Of a stretch of DNA of 64,000 bases, positions 9,668 through 18,980 are shown piece after piece. Origin of the DNA: an uncultured Lacinutrix sp. (GTDB lineage Bacteria; Bacteroidota; Bacteroidia; Flavobacteriales; Flavobacteriaceae). A program made the position numbers and the translations under genes. The first letter of the stretch is position 1. Each line of letters starts with the position of its first letter. Location of the stretch: contig NZ_CANMRQ010000010.1 in the NCBI RefSeq assembly GCF_947500325.1, positions 56,851 through 120,850 of the forward strand. The letters run 5' to 3'. The notes beneath the pieces are model-generated. The model was not told the DNA's origin. It searched no databases and was given only the letters and a program-made list of their open reading frames with translations.

Positions 9668-11199
9668 TTATTGTTGATTTTCGTAAAAAGTAACGGTTCC
9701 ACTATCTTCATTAGAAACGATTAATAAATCTTTATCATTAGGACTATCTGCAGCAGGAACAACTAATAATCCTTCTGGAGCTTCATCTCCACTATGAGAT
9801 AGAATAGTTAAAAATGTTGGAGCAGATGGATTAGTAATATCATATACCATAATTTGATCTGTACGTTCTAAGCCAACAAATAAAATATAACGTTGATCAC
9901 CAATATTTAAAACATCTACACTTTCTGGTTCTGCACCTTTATCATCGCTTCTTTTATCTTCATCATTAAAAGTAGCGGGTGAAGCTGCTAAAGTTTCTGT
10001 TGCTATACTATTCCCACTATCGTATACTTGCGTTCCATTTCCACTCCATATTGTAAATGAACGTGCTCCATAAGAATATAAAACATCGTAATCACCATCA
10101 TTATCTATATCTCCTTCAGAAAGCATTGCTTTTAACCTTCCAAGATTAGCTTCATTTTGGTAATCTTCTGAAACAGGAAAAGCTGTTGGGTCTAAATTAA
10201 AATCTTTAATTCTATCTTCACCTACAAAACCTGGAGTTCCCTCATATTCTCTAGCATCACCTTCATTAGCAGAAATCACATAATCTGTTCCTGCAATATT
10301 TACATATGTAATGGCATCTGGTTGAAATAAACCTCTTACTGGCCAATTTTTTAATTGTGTAACGCCATCTTCATTACTAGCATCTAAAGAATTTTGTGGT
10401 AAACTATGATCTTTATATCCTAAAGGATAAATCGCTTCAATAGTTTTTGTAGTTAAATTAACTTTAGCAATACCGTTATTTCTTGTAACGAAACCCATGC
10501 CGTTTGAGAATCATCTGAAATAGTTATATATTCTGGTTCGACATCTTTAGCTAAATCTGCATTAGGGCCAAAAACTCTAAATCCTTGAGCTTCTAAAGTA
10601 TCCTCTTGACTGTTAAACATTGTAAAATCTAAAGTAGTTACAGAATCATCATTTAAATCTATAATACTAACTGTTCCCATTGGATCTATAGTATAATCAT
10701 CATTAGGTTCTCCTTCGTTTGCAGATACAATTAAATTCCCATCGTTAGAAAATGTTACCATATCAGGTAATGCACCAACAGTATACTCATTAAGTAATGT
10801 AGCATCTAAAGTATTATAGACTAAAATTTTTCCAGGATTTTGTTTTACAGTAGCTTCAACTGCGATTGCTAATTTCCCATTAGATACAGAAACACTATTA
10901 GGTCCTCCAAAAGCACTCAAACTTATTGATGTCTCTTGAACAGGTGTATCTAAATCTGAAATATTATAAATTGAAATCTCGTTAGATTCAGAATTAGTTA
11001 TAAATAATTTATTTGTTATTGGATCAAAGGCAGAAATTTCTGAAGCGGCTTCTCCTCCAATATTAATAGTACTCTTATATTGAAAATTAACATTAGTATT
11101 TATTGGTTGTGGATTTGTAATTGGTATTTCGTCATCATTTTGACAACTAAAAGCTAACATTACTAATAATGCATAAATGGTTTTCTTTAAAAGTTTCAT
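9668..11199 (-). pseudogene. Choice-of-anchor I domain lipoprotein, split by a one-base frameshift
   Basis: Two overlapping reading frames together make one gene. The upstream part (10453-11199) encodes a lipoprotein signal peptide (cysteine in LAFSCQN) and the first propeller-like half, ending AWVSLQE then off-frame. The downstream part (9668 to about 10480) continues with NNGIAKVN and runs to the normal C-terminus. Adding one A to the AAA at 10479-10481 (minus strand CAAGAAATAACGG) restores QENNGIAKVN and a protein of about 509 residues, close to the usual size of choice-of-anchor-I proteins. The family is a beta-propeller-like extracellular domain, sometimes next to alkaline phosphatase domains. 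Either the gene is broken or the assembly has a homopolymer error; both halves otherwise look intact. Confidence 0.8.
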
Positions 11200-11347
11200 T
11201 TTTCGGTTTTTTGAATTAACACCAAAATTGAAACTATTGTTTAAACTGAATGTTAAGCAAATTCTAAGAAATCTTTACTTAAATTCTATAAAACATTTTA
11301 ATATTTATGACAATGTTAAATTAAAGATATTATAGTCTTATCTATAA

Positions 11348-12229
11348 TTATTGATTATAACCAAATCGTCTTAATTGACGCTGATCACTTCTCCAATTCT
11401 TATTTACCTTAACATAGAGTTCTAAGTGAATTTGCTTTCCAAAAAACTTTTCCAAATCTTTTCTAGCCTCAACACCAACGCGTTTTAAAGCAGTGCCTTT
11501 ATGCCCTATAATAATACCTTTTTGTGTGTCTCGTTCTACCATAATAACAGAACGCACTCGTATTATTTTTTCTTCTTCAAAAAACTCCTCAGTATCAATT
11601 TCTACAGCATAAGGAATTTCTTTTTTATAATGCATTAAGATTTTTTCTCGAATGGTTTCATTTATAAAAAAACGTTCTGGCTTATCTGTTAACTGATCTT
11701 TAGGGTAATAAGCCGGTGATTCTGGAAGTAACTCAATTATTTTATCGAACACTTCTTTTACATTAAAACCTTCTAAAGCAGAAATTGCAATAATCTCTGC
11801 ATTTGGTACTTTCTCGGCCCAAAGTTGAACTTGCTCTTCTAGCTGTGCTTGATTAGACTTATCTATTTTATTTAACAACAAAAGAACAGGGATTTTAGCA
11901 CTTTTAATTTTATTAAAAAAGGCTTCATCTTTTAATTCTTTTTCACCAATTTCAACCATATAGATAAGCACATCTGCATCTTCAAAAGCCGATTTTACAA
12001 AATCCATCATAGATGCCTGTAACTCGTATGCTGGTTTTATAATTCCAGGTGTATCACTCAAAATTACTTGAAAATCTTCTCCATTTACAATCCCTAGAAT
12101 ACGGTGTCTAGTTGTTTGCGCTTTAGATGTTATTATAGATAATTTCTCACCTACAAAAGCATTCATCAATGTTGATTTCCCAACATTTGGATTCCCAATA
12201 ATATTTACAAAACCTGCTTTATGACCCAT
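11348..12229 (-). CDS. era: GTPase Era
   Basis: The 293-residue protein has a G1 loop GNPNVGKST (about residues 12-20), a DTPGI G3 motif, NKID G4, and a C-terminal KH domain containing IIGHKGTALKRVGVEARKDLEKFF (about 239-262), which binds the 3' end of 16S rRNA. Era is needed for 30S maturation. Length and domain order are standard. It is close to, but not in an operon with, der: the frameshifted lipoprotein gene lies between them. Confidence 0.96.
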   Translation of the reverse strand: MGHKAGFVNIIGNPNVGKSTLMNAFVGEKLSIITSKAQTTRHRILGIVNGEDFQVILSDTPGIIKPAYELQASMMDFVKSAFEDADVLIYMVEIGEKELKDEAFFNKIKSAKIPVLLLLNKIDKSNQAQLEEQVQLWAEKVPNAEIIAISALEGFNVKEVFDKIIELLPESPAYYPKDQLTDKPERFFINETIREKILMHYKKEIPYAVEIDTEEFFEEEKIIRVRSVIMVERDTQKGIIIGHKGTALKRVGVEARKDLEKFFGKQIHLELYVKVNKNWRSDQRQLRRFGYNQ

Positions 12230-12251
12230 TAGACTCTTGTTTTTCAGACTG

Positions 12252-12259
12252 CAAAGTTA
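12252..12259 (-). promoter_or_regulatory. -7 box upstream of era
   Basis: TAACTTTG on the minus strand matches TAnnTTTG and lies 23 bases upstream of the era start. No TTTG is seen at the expected -33 distance. Confidence 0.5.
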
Positions 12260-12311
12260 CGATGTTAGTTTGGTATTATACCTATTTATAATAGTATTTA
12301 CATAAAAAAGT

Positions 12312-12338
12312 AAAGGCAGAAATAATATTTCTGCCTTT
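12312..12338. terminator. Hairpin terminator after the T9SS serine protease gene
   Basis: A perfect 12-base inverted repeat (AAAGGCAGAAAT / ATTTCTGCCTTT) with a 3-base loop lies 24 bases downstream of the protease stop codon. On the minus strand it is followed by a T-rich run. Confidence 0.75.
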
Positions 12339-12362
12339 GTCTTTATTTTTAAAATAGAATAA

Positions 12363-15164
12363 TTACTCTTTTATAAATCGAACAACTTGAGTTCTAGATT
12401 CTAAATTTATTTTTACAAAATATAATCCAGTTGACAATTGTTGTGCATCTATAATTAAATCTGAGCTTGTATTAACATTTTTCTTAGTAATCATTTGCCC
12501 TAAAACCGTATATATAGCATAGTTGTCTGGTAATTGATTATTATTAGCTTTAATAGTTACAATATCTTTAACTGGGTTTGGATACATTGAAAAAGTATTA
12601 ATACCCTCTTGCTTAACACTTAAATTACTAGTATCTGGTGCAAATAAAAATTCTCCATCTATACCTGTAAATGTAGCTGTTAGAGTAACTGCATCTCCAA
12701 AAGCTCCTACAGTAGCAGCGACAGATTCTGTACCTCTATAAATAAACAAATCATTTCTAGTATATGTTCCAGCTGCATTAACTACTGCTGTTTCCCAACC
12801 AGCAATTTCAGTTTCAGTAAAATAAAATGTAATGGTATTATCTCCTGTATTAATTGCATTATCGGCTGTAATAGTATAAGCTTTATCCATTGCTAAAATA
12901 GGTAATGCAAAACCTTCAAAGGCTTGCCCGCTATTACCTTCTCTAGTAACCGCAACATCTATACAACCATAATCAAAACCATCGTTATTAGTAATTGTCG
13001 ACATTATATTTCCAGAAGCAGTATCATAAACATTAATAGTTCCAGCATCTGCTAATCTTGTACTAGTAGCTGTATTAATTGCTGTTTGCGCAATAGCATT
13101 TCCATAGCCTCCAACTTCAATGTTATCTATTGCAATACCATAAGCCCAGTTCCCTAGGTCATTATATAATAAAGATATCATAATATTAGATTGACCAGCA
13201 TAAGCAGATAAATCTACATTTAAATTCTCCCAACCACTTGTACTTTCTATCTCTGAACCAACATTATTCCATGTTACTCCATTATCTGTAGATACTTGAA
13301 CATAAGATTCACTATCATATTGATCATTAGAATCTGTATGCACTATATCGAAACTAATATAAGCTTGATTAACTGTAGAAAAATCCACAGGGCTATTTAT
13401 CATTAATCGTTCTTGACTCATATCGCAATTACAAGCATCATCATTAACAAAAATAAAATTAGTACCATTACCATTTGTAGACCAATTTGCTGAAGTAGAA
13501 GATAAACTATTACCAATAGCAAAATTAGATGTTCCATTACCTGTTATTGTATAATTGTTTACTCCCGCTTCTAAATCATCAGAAAAAAGCACTTGATTAT
13601 CGCCTATATTAGGATTATAATCGTCATCTTCAATAGTAATATTAAAAACGTTATTTGCACTTAATACAGCATCGCCTCCATTAGCATTTAAAGTTAATTC
13701 AATTGAGAAATCTTCATTACCTTCAACAAAAGAATCATTAAACACTCTAACTGTTGCTATTTTATTAAATGCATCTCCAGTAATAAAAGTAACCGAACTT
13801 GTTAGCAATTCAAAATCTACACCTTCGGTCGCAGTTCCTCCAGCTACAACATTTAAAGTAACATCTGCATTCGCACTTGCAGGTTGTGCCAATCTAATTT
13901 CTAAATCTATATCTTGATAATTACAATCTGTAGCTTCATTCACGTCTGGAGCTATACTATCAAGAGCAAAAACTACCGGCTCATCCGGATTATTATCATC
14001 TACACCACAAGTTGGCATATTAGCACCTATAGCAGCAATTAAATTATCGCTTCTTCCACTAGAGCCATTAGCACAACCTCCTGTATTATGAATTGCAATT
14101 ACTAAATGATCCTCATAACGAATTACTGGAGATCCTGAACTACCTCCTTCTGTATCACAATGATATTCTACTCTTGCTGGACCAGCATCTGTAACCATAG
14201 CAAAACCATTAGCATCACCATTACTATCTGTATTTACTGCAATCTCTTTACGTCTACCACCTGGGTGTTGTGGAATATATATACGTTCACCAGCAGTAAC
14301 AGCAACAGAAGACAAACTTAAATACCCATATGTAGGTGTTGGATTTACAGGCAATTGTAATAAAGTAAAGTCTAATGACGCATCGGTTTGAATAAACGTT
14401 GCTGAAGTTGCCACTAAATCTGATGTAGCATCTATAGTAGCAGCACAATTATCATACCTATAGTTAAACAAAAAATCAATATTTTGCGCACCTCCAGCAC
14501 TATCTACACAGTGATTATTTGTCATTACACTTCCATCGCAACCCAATAACCATCCTGTACATAAACCGCCACCGCCAATAAGTAATCTACAAACTGCTTC
14601 TGCTTTACGGCTCATCTCTGTACCTACATAACATACTACAGGCTCTTTATCATCTGCACTACAAATGGTTCTCCCTAAAGGATCTCCCAAAGACTCTACA
14701 GCATGATTTATACGTTCAATAGTATGCCCATAAGCTACTTTGCTAATATTGAATCCATAATTTAAATTATTAGTAGATACTTTATGTAATTCTACAGTAA
14801 TAGTATCACTCCATAAAGTACCAGACCAAAACTGATTTACCATTTCTTTATTTGCTCCTATAATTTTACCTTTTTCAGAATAAATATATTCTTCTCCAGT
14901 TTCTGGACTATATACTTTTACAAAGTCTCCTGCCTTTAAATCGAAACTTTCAAAATACAACTTAATGTATGCTGAACCTTTATTAGAAAACGTTTTACTA
15001 TAAACAACACCCTTAGCACTGTTATTATAATAAGCATTAGTTGCTGTTAAATCCACTGCAATTTCGTCTGCAATTCTTAATGGTTTTTTGCCCTCTTGAG
15101 CAGATATTACATTACTGCTTAATGTAATAAAACAGATTATTAGCGATAGTAATTTTAATTTCAT
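12363..15164 (-). CDS. Secreted trypsin-like serine protease with Calx-beta and T9SS type A sorting domain
   Basis: The 933-residue product has a signal peptide (about 1-22, ending ISAQ). A prodomain-like region precedes a lysyl-endopeptidase/trypsin-like domain with all three catalytic landmarks: the histidine in TNNHCVDS (about residue 219), the aspartate in DASLDFTLLQL and the serine in EGGSSGSPV. A Calx-beta-like repeat follows (about 400-510, VFALDSIAPDVNEATDC to IEDDD), then a jelly-roll-like domain (DDLEAGVNNYTITG to YGIAIDNIEVGG). The last 80 residues (MYPNPVKDIVTIKAN ... VVRFIKE) form a type A T9SS sorting domain. It is expected to act outside the cell on proteins. Its cleavage preference cannot be read from the sequence. 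Confidence 0.9.
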   Translation of the reverse strand: MKLKLLSLIICFITLSSNVISAQEGKKPLRIADEIAVDLTATNAYYNNSAKGVVYSKTFSNKGSAYIKLYFESFDLKAGDFVKVYSPETGEEYIYSEKGKIIGANKEMVNQFWSGTLWSDTITVELHKVSTNNLNYGFNISKVAYGHTIERINHAVESLGDPLGRTICSADDKEPVVCYVGTEMSRKAEAVCRLLIGGGGLCTGWLLGCDGSVMTNNHCVDSAGGAQNIDFLFNYRYDNCAATIDATSDLVATSATFIQTDASLDFTLLQLPVNPTPTYGYLSLSSVAVTAGERIYIPQHPGGRRKEIAVNTDSNGDANGFAMVTDAGPARVEYHCDTEGGSSGSPVIRYEDHLVIAIHNTGGCANGSSGRSDNLIAAIGANMPTCGVDDNNPDEPVVFALDSIAPDVNEATDCNYQDIDLEIRLAQPASANADVTLNVVAGGTATEGVDFELLTSSVTFITGDAFNKIATVRVFNDSFVEGNEDFSIELTLNANGGDAVLSANNVFNITIEDDDYNPNIGDNQVLFSDDLEAGVNNYTITGNGTSNFAIGNSLSSTSANWSTNGNGTNFIFVNDDACNCDMSQERLMINSPVDFSTVNQAYISFDIVHTDSNDQYDSESYVQVSTDNGVTWNNVGSEIESTSGWENLNVDLSAYAGQSNIMISLLYNDLGNWAYGIAIDNIEVGGYGNAIAQTAINTATSTRLADAGTINVYDTASGNIMSTITNNDGFDYGCIDVAVTREGNSGQAFEGFALPILAMDKAYTITADNAINTGDNTITFYFTETEIAGWETAVVNAAGTYTRNDLFIYRGTESVAATVGAFGDAVTLTATFTGIDGEFLFAPDTSNLSVKQEGINTFSMYPNPVKDIVTIKANNNQLPDNYAIYTVLGQMITKKNVNTSSDLIIDAQQLSTGLYFVKINLESRTQVVRFIKE

Positions 15165-15266
15165 GGTTACTTTAGTTTTTTGATATTTGCTGTTAAAAAA
15201 ATCTAGGCTAAGATATTAAATCAAAACATAGACATACTTATACTAGTATATGATTATGATACTTTG

Positions 15267-15725
15267 TTACACTCTTGGCTTATTTATTCCTCTATCGTAC
15301 ATAATAATACTTCCCGCAACGGATACATTTAAACTTAGTTCACTTTTAAACTTTACTAAATGGTGAGATTTTGCAATTGCTTTTTTTGACAAACCATGAT
15401 CTTCGGCTCCTAACAAGTAAACACAACGCCTTGGATGATTAAACGTTTCTAACGCTTCTGCTTCTTCAACTAGTTCTACTCCAACTAATCTAGCGCCTTT
15501 TGGTAAATGGTTATAAAATTCTTCAAAATTTTCATAATGAAAATATGGCATTGATTTTACAGCGTTATGTGTATCACAAGCTTGTTTAGCATATCTGTTC
15601 CCTATTGTAAATATAAAACTTGCTCCTAAATTTTGAGCTGAACGCCAAAGGACTCCTAAATTTTCTGGTGTTTTACCATTTTGAATACCAATACCAAAGT
15701 ATTCGTTTTCGAAATTATCTATCAT
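15267..15725 (-). CDS. TrmH/SpoU family RNA 2'-O-methyltransferase
   Basis: The 152-residue protein is a compact SPOUT methyltransferase without an extra RNA-binding domain. The three family motifs are visible: NLGVLWRSAQNLGA (motif 1, about 22-35), RCVYLLGAEDHGLS (motif 2, about 101-114) and LSLNVSVAGSIIMYD (motif 3, about 130-144), which build the knotted S-adenosylmethionine site. The likely substrate is a tRNA or rRNA ribose, but which one cannot be decided here. A GGAGG sequence abuts the ATG with no spacer, so it is unlikely to work as a normal Shine-Dalgarno site. Confidence 0.9.
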   Translation of the reverse strand: MIDNFENEYFGIGIQNGKTPENLGVLWRSAQNLGASFIFTIGNRYAKQACDTHNAVKSMPYFHYENFEEFYNHLPKGARLVGVELVEEAEALETFNHPRRCVYLLGAEDHGLSKKAIAKSHHLVKFKSELSLNVSVAGSIIMYDRGINKPRV

Positions 15726-15973
15726 CCTCCAAAAATAAACATTTAAAATGTACTTAAATTAGAATATCCTACTTCATAAATAAACCACATTTTTCTACAA
15801 TTATTTATTATACCTCATACTTTTTTTGATATTAAATTATCATAGTCTAGCAGTATATTATCCATTATCACCTTTAACTTTAAAAATTCTTAAAAATATA
15901 ATTAGATTCACTGAGATTTTATCAAAAAATTAACTCATTTATTACACAAAAACTAATATTAAAGGTTTTAATT

Positions 15974-17968
15974 ATGAAAAACACATTTACATTACTATTA
16001 TGTTTCTTTTTTTCAATTGTAGCTCTTTCTCAAGAGAGAAACTGTGCAGCGATGGAAGATTTAGAAAGCAGAATGCAAATAGACCAAAGTCTATCTGAAC
16101 GCATGGCTACTATTGAAGCCTACACGCGTAAAAAAGTTAAAGAATTAGAAGCTCTAGAAGGATCCTCTAATAAAATTGTTGGCGACATAATTACTATACC
16201 TGTGGTTATTCATGTACTATATAGAAATGCTACAGAAAATATTAGCGACGCACAAATACAATCTCAAATAGACGTTTTAAACGAAGATTTTAGAAGGACA
16301 AATAATGATACAGATAATACATGGTCTCAAGCTGCAGATACACAAATAGAATTTTGTCTAGCTAAAGTAGATCCAAATGGCAACTCAACAAGTGGTATTA
16401 CAAGAAAATCTACAACAAGAGAAGATTGGGGTGGTTTTGCAGATAATGCAATGAAAAAATCTTCTTCTGGAGGTATTGATGCTTGGGATACAACACAGTA
16501 TTTAAATATGTGGGTATGCCCTAAACTTTCGTCTCCTGGTTTTAGCAACTTATTAGGATTTGCCCAATTCCCTGGTGGTGATCCATTAACTGATGGTGTT
16601 GTGATGGGATATAAATACTTTGGAAGAACAGGCACAGCTACAGCTCCGTTTAATTTAGGTCGCACTACAACTCACGAAGTTGGGCATTTTTTAAATTTAC
16701 GTCACATATGGGGTGATGGCGCTTGCGGTGTAGATGATTTTGTATCTGACACACCGGAATCTGATGCTTCAAATACTGGTTGTAATACAACTCATGTATC
16801 TTGTGGATCTACAGATATGGTACAAAATTACATGGATTACAGTGATGATTCTTGCATGAATTTGTTCACTCAAGGTCAAAAAAACAGAATGAGAGCAGTC
16901 TTACTTTCTGGTGGCGTTAGATCTGCTTTAGCAAATTCAAATAAATGTGATACAGTAACGCAACCAACATGTAACGATGGTGTTCAAAATGGAGACGAAA
17001 CTGGAATAGATTGTGGAGGCACATCTTGTTCTCCTTGCCAAACTGGCAATCAATATTGTGATTCTTCTGGAACAAGAGTGCAATATGAATGGATAGCAGG
17101 TGTACAAGTAGGCAGTTTCAATAACACATCTGGAGCTTCATTATATTCAGATTTCACATCTCAAACTGCTACTATATCAAAAGGTCAAAGTAATACTATT
17201 ACATTAACACCAGGATATTCTGGTTCTGCTTATGATGAATACTTTAGAGTATGGATTGACTATAATCAAGATGGTGATTTTAGTGATTCAGGAGAATTAG
17301 CTTTTGATGCAGGTTCAGCCACAAACACAGCTGTTAATGGAACAATATCGCCAGCTACTTCGGTATTATCTGGGACAACTAGAATGAGAGTTTCTATGAA
17401 ATATAGTTCAGCACCAAATGCTTGCGGAAGTATTGGTGATGGTGAAGTAGAAGACTACACTGTAAATATTATAGGCACTACTACTCCAACTCCAACCTGT
17501 AACGATGGTATCCAAAACGGAAACGAAACTGGAATAGATTGTGGAGGTACATGCACACCTTGCAATACTGGAGGCGATAAATGTGCAGGAATTCCTGCTT
17601 ATAATAGTTCAAATACATACTCTGCAGGAGACAAAGTTGTTTATAGAAACAACTTATACGAAAGAAGAGCAAATGGTGGTTGGACTAATTTAGGAGCATG
17701 CGGTACACCAAGAGGAATTGTAGACACACCAAGTTTTGATTTAAAAATATATCCAAATCCAGTAAAAGGGAATATACTTAATATCTCAATAAACACTATT
17801 AACACTGTATCTTATAGAATTACAAATATGGCAGGTAAAATAGTATTAAATGGCTCTACAGCTAATACATCAAATAAAATAAATGTAGAAGCTTTAGAAA
17901 CAGGGTTATATTTAATTCAGTTTGATTTACCTGATCAAACTATTACAAGAAAATTTGTTAAACGATAA
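15974..17968 (+). CDS. Secreted M43 (pappalysin-like) zinc metalloprotease with T9SS type A sorting domain
   Basis: The 664-residue product has a signal peptide (about 1-19, ending ALSQ). The M43 peptidase domain contains the extended zinc motif HEVGHFLNLRH (about residues 234-244) and a Met-turn region NYMDYSDDSCMN. Two near-identical cysteine-rich modules (CNDGVQNGDETGIDCGG and CNDGIQNGNETGIDCGG) flank a GEVED-type beta-sandwich domain (about 360-500). A carbohydrate-binding-like segment with NTYSAGDKVVYRNNLYE follows, resembling chitin-binding CBM5/12 modules. The C-terminal 80 residues (IYPNPVKGN ... TRKFVKR) are a T9SS type A signal. It is probably a secreted protease with an adhesive module. 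Confidence 0.9.
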   Translation: MKNTFTLLLCFFFSIVALSQERNCAAMEDLESRMQIDQSLSERMATIEAYTRKKVKELEALEGSSNKIVGDIITIPVVIHVLYRNATENISDAQIQSQIDVLNEDFRRTNNDTDNTWSQAADTQIEFCLAKVDPNGNSTSGITRKSTTREDWGGFADNAMKKSSSGGIDAWDTTQYLNMWVCPKLSSPGFSNLLGFAQFPGGDPLTDGVVMGYKYFGRTGTATAPFNLGRTTTHEVGHFLNLRHIWGDGACGVDDFVSDTPESDASNTGCNTTHVSCGSTDMVQNYMDYSDDSCMNLFTQGQKNRMRAVLLSGGVRSALANSNKCDTVTQPTCNDGVQNGDETGIDCGGTSCSPCQTGNQYCDSSGTRVQYEWIAGVQVGSFNNTSGASLYSDFTSQTATISKGQSNTITLTPGYSGSAYDEYFRVWIDYNQDGDFSDSGELAFDAGSATNTAVNGTISPATSVLSGTTRMRVSMKYSSAPNACGSIGDGEVEDYTVNIIGTTTPTPTCNDGIQNGNETGIDCGGTCTPCNTGGDKCAGIPAYNSSNTYSAGDKVVYRNNLYERRANGGWTNLGACGTPRGIVDTPSFDLKIYPNPVKGNILNISINTINTVSYRITNMAGKIVLNGSTANTSNKINVEALETGLYLIQFDLPDQTITRKFVKR

Positions 17969-18002
17969 TAATTATAGATAAACAATCAAGTAATTATTTT
18001 AT

Positions 18003-18040
18003 AAAGGCTATTTATTAATTTAAGTAGCCTTTTACTTTTT
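18003..18040. terminator. Hairpin terminator after the M43 protease gene
   Basis: The inverted repeat AAAGGCTA / TAGCCTTT at 18003-18010 and 18025-18032 is followed by a T-rich run, 35 bases after the stop at 17968. The convergent AraC gene ends at 18105. Confidence 0.7.
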
Positions 18041-18104
18041 TAGCAGACAAACTAGTTCTAACAGATATTATTCCTCTTATTTTTTCAAAACACTTAGTTA
18101 ATAA

Positions 18105-18980
18105 TCAAGAGATGAGCTTACGGTAATCACTAGGCGATTGTTTTAAATGCCTTTTAAAATATTTAACAAAATAAGATGCATCATCAAAGCCAAGTGTATA
18201 GGCTACTTCATTAATTTTTAAAGTAGTGAAAGACAGTAAACGTTGTGCTTCTAAAATAAGACGTTCGGAAATTAATTCGGAAGGTGATTTTGACGCTATT
18301 AATTTTGTTACAGTTGATAATGTCTTTGAAGAAATATAAAGCAAATCTGCATATTCACTAACCGTATTGTGGTTTTTATAATGAGTTTCAATTAATTCCC
18401 TAAATTGAAGGTATTGTAACTCATAATGATTTGTAAATTTAATTGTTCCGTCTTTATTTTCACGATGTACACGTTCAAAAACAATTAACAACGACTTTAG
18501 CAAATAACGTACTACTTGTTTGTGACCAAAATGAGCATTATTTTTTAGCTCTGTCTTTATTAATTCGATATACGAATTTGCTAAAACGGAGATATCTTCT
18601 GTTATACAATAACAAGGCCTACCTTGGGTATTAAAAACATTATATTTTAAAAAAATATCAACATCGCTTTGCATTAAAAACTGCTCATTAAAATGTATAA
18701 TTACACCTTCGTGTTTTGCAGATTCATCAAAATAATGAATTTGATTTTTTGATATAAATAATACTGTGTCTTTCTTTATATGATGCACATCAAAATCCAC
18801 ATAATGATTACCTCCTGCATTATAAAACCATAAAATTTGATAAAAACTATGGGAATGTGCTACAGAAGCATGTTCTACATTTCTTTTAAGGTAAGAGGCC
18901 AAATCATAAATTTCAAATTGCAAACGTTCTGGATGCGCTTTATGTAAATGGTATTGTTCTATTTTATCTTTATGTTTCAA
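18105..18980 (-). CDS. AraC family transcriptional regulator
   Basis: The 291-residue protein has an N-terminal cupin-like ligand domain (about 20-130, with SFYQILWFYNAGGNHYVDFD and a VIIHFNEQFL strand) and a C-terminal pair of AraC helix-turn-helix motifs (about 195-290) containing SEYADLLYISSKTLS and the hallmark VAYTLGFDDASYFVKYFKRHLKQSPSDYR. Its start overlaps the end of the FAD oxidoreductase gene by four bases (ATGA), so the regulator is translated from the same transcript as the enzymes it may control. The ligand is unknown; an amine related to the oxidase substrate is a reasonable guess only. Confidence 0.92.
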   Translation of the reverse strand: MKHKDKIEQYHLHKAHPERLQFEIYDLASYLKRNVEHASVAHSHSFYQILWFYNAGGNHYVDFDVHHIKKDTVLFISKNQIHYFDESAKHEGVIIHFNEQFLMQSDVDIFLKYNVFNTQGRPCYCITEDISVLANSYIELIKTELKNNAHFGHKQVVRYLLKSLLIVFERVHRENKDGTIKFTNHYELQYLQFRELIETHYKNHNTVSEYADLLYISSKTLSTVTKLIASKSPSELISERLILEAQRLLSFTTLKINEVAYTLGFDDASYFVKYFKRHLKQSPSDYRKLIS

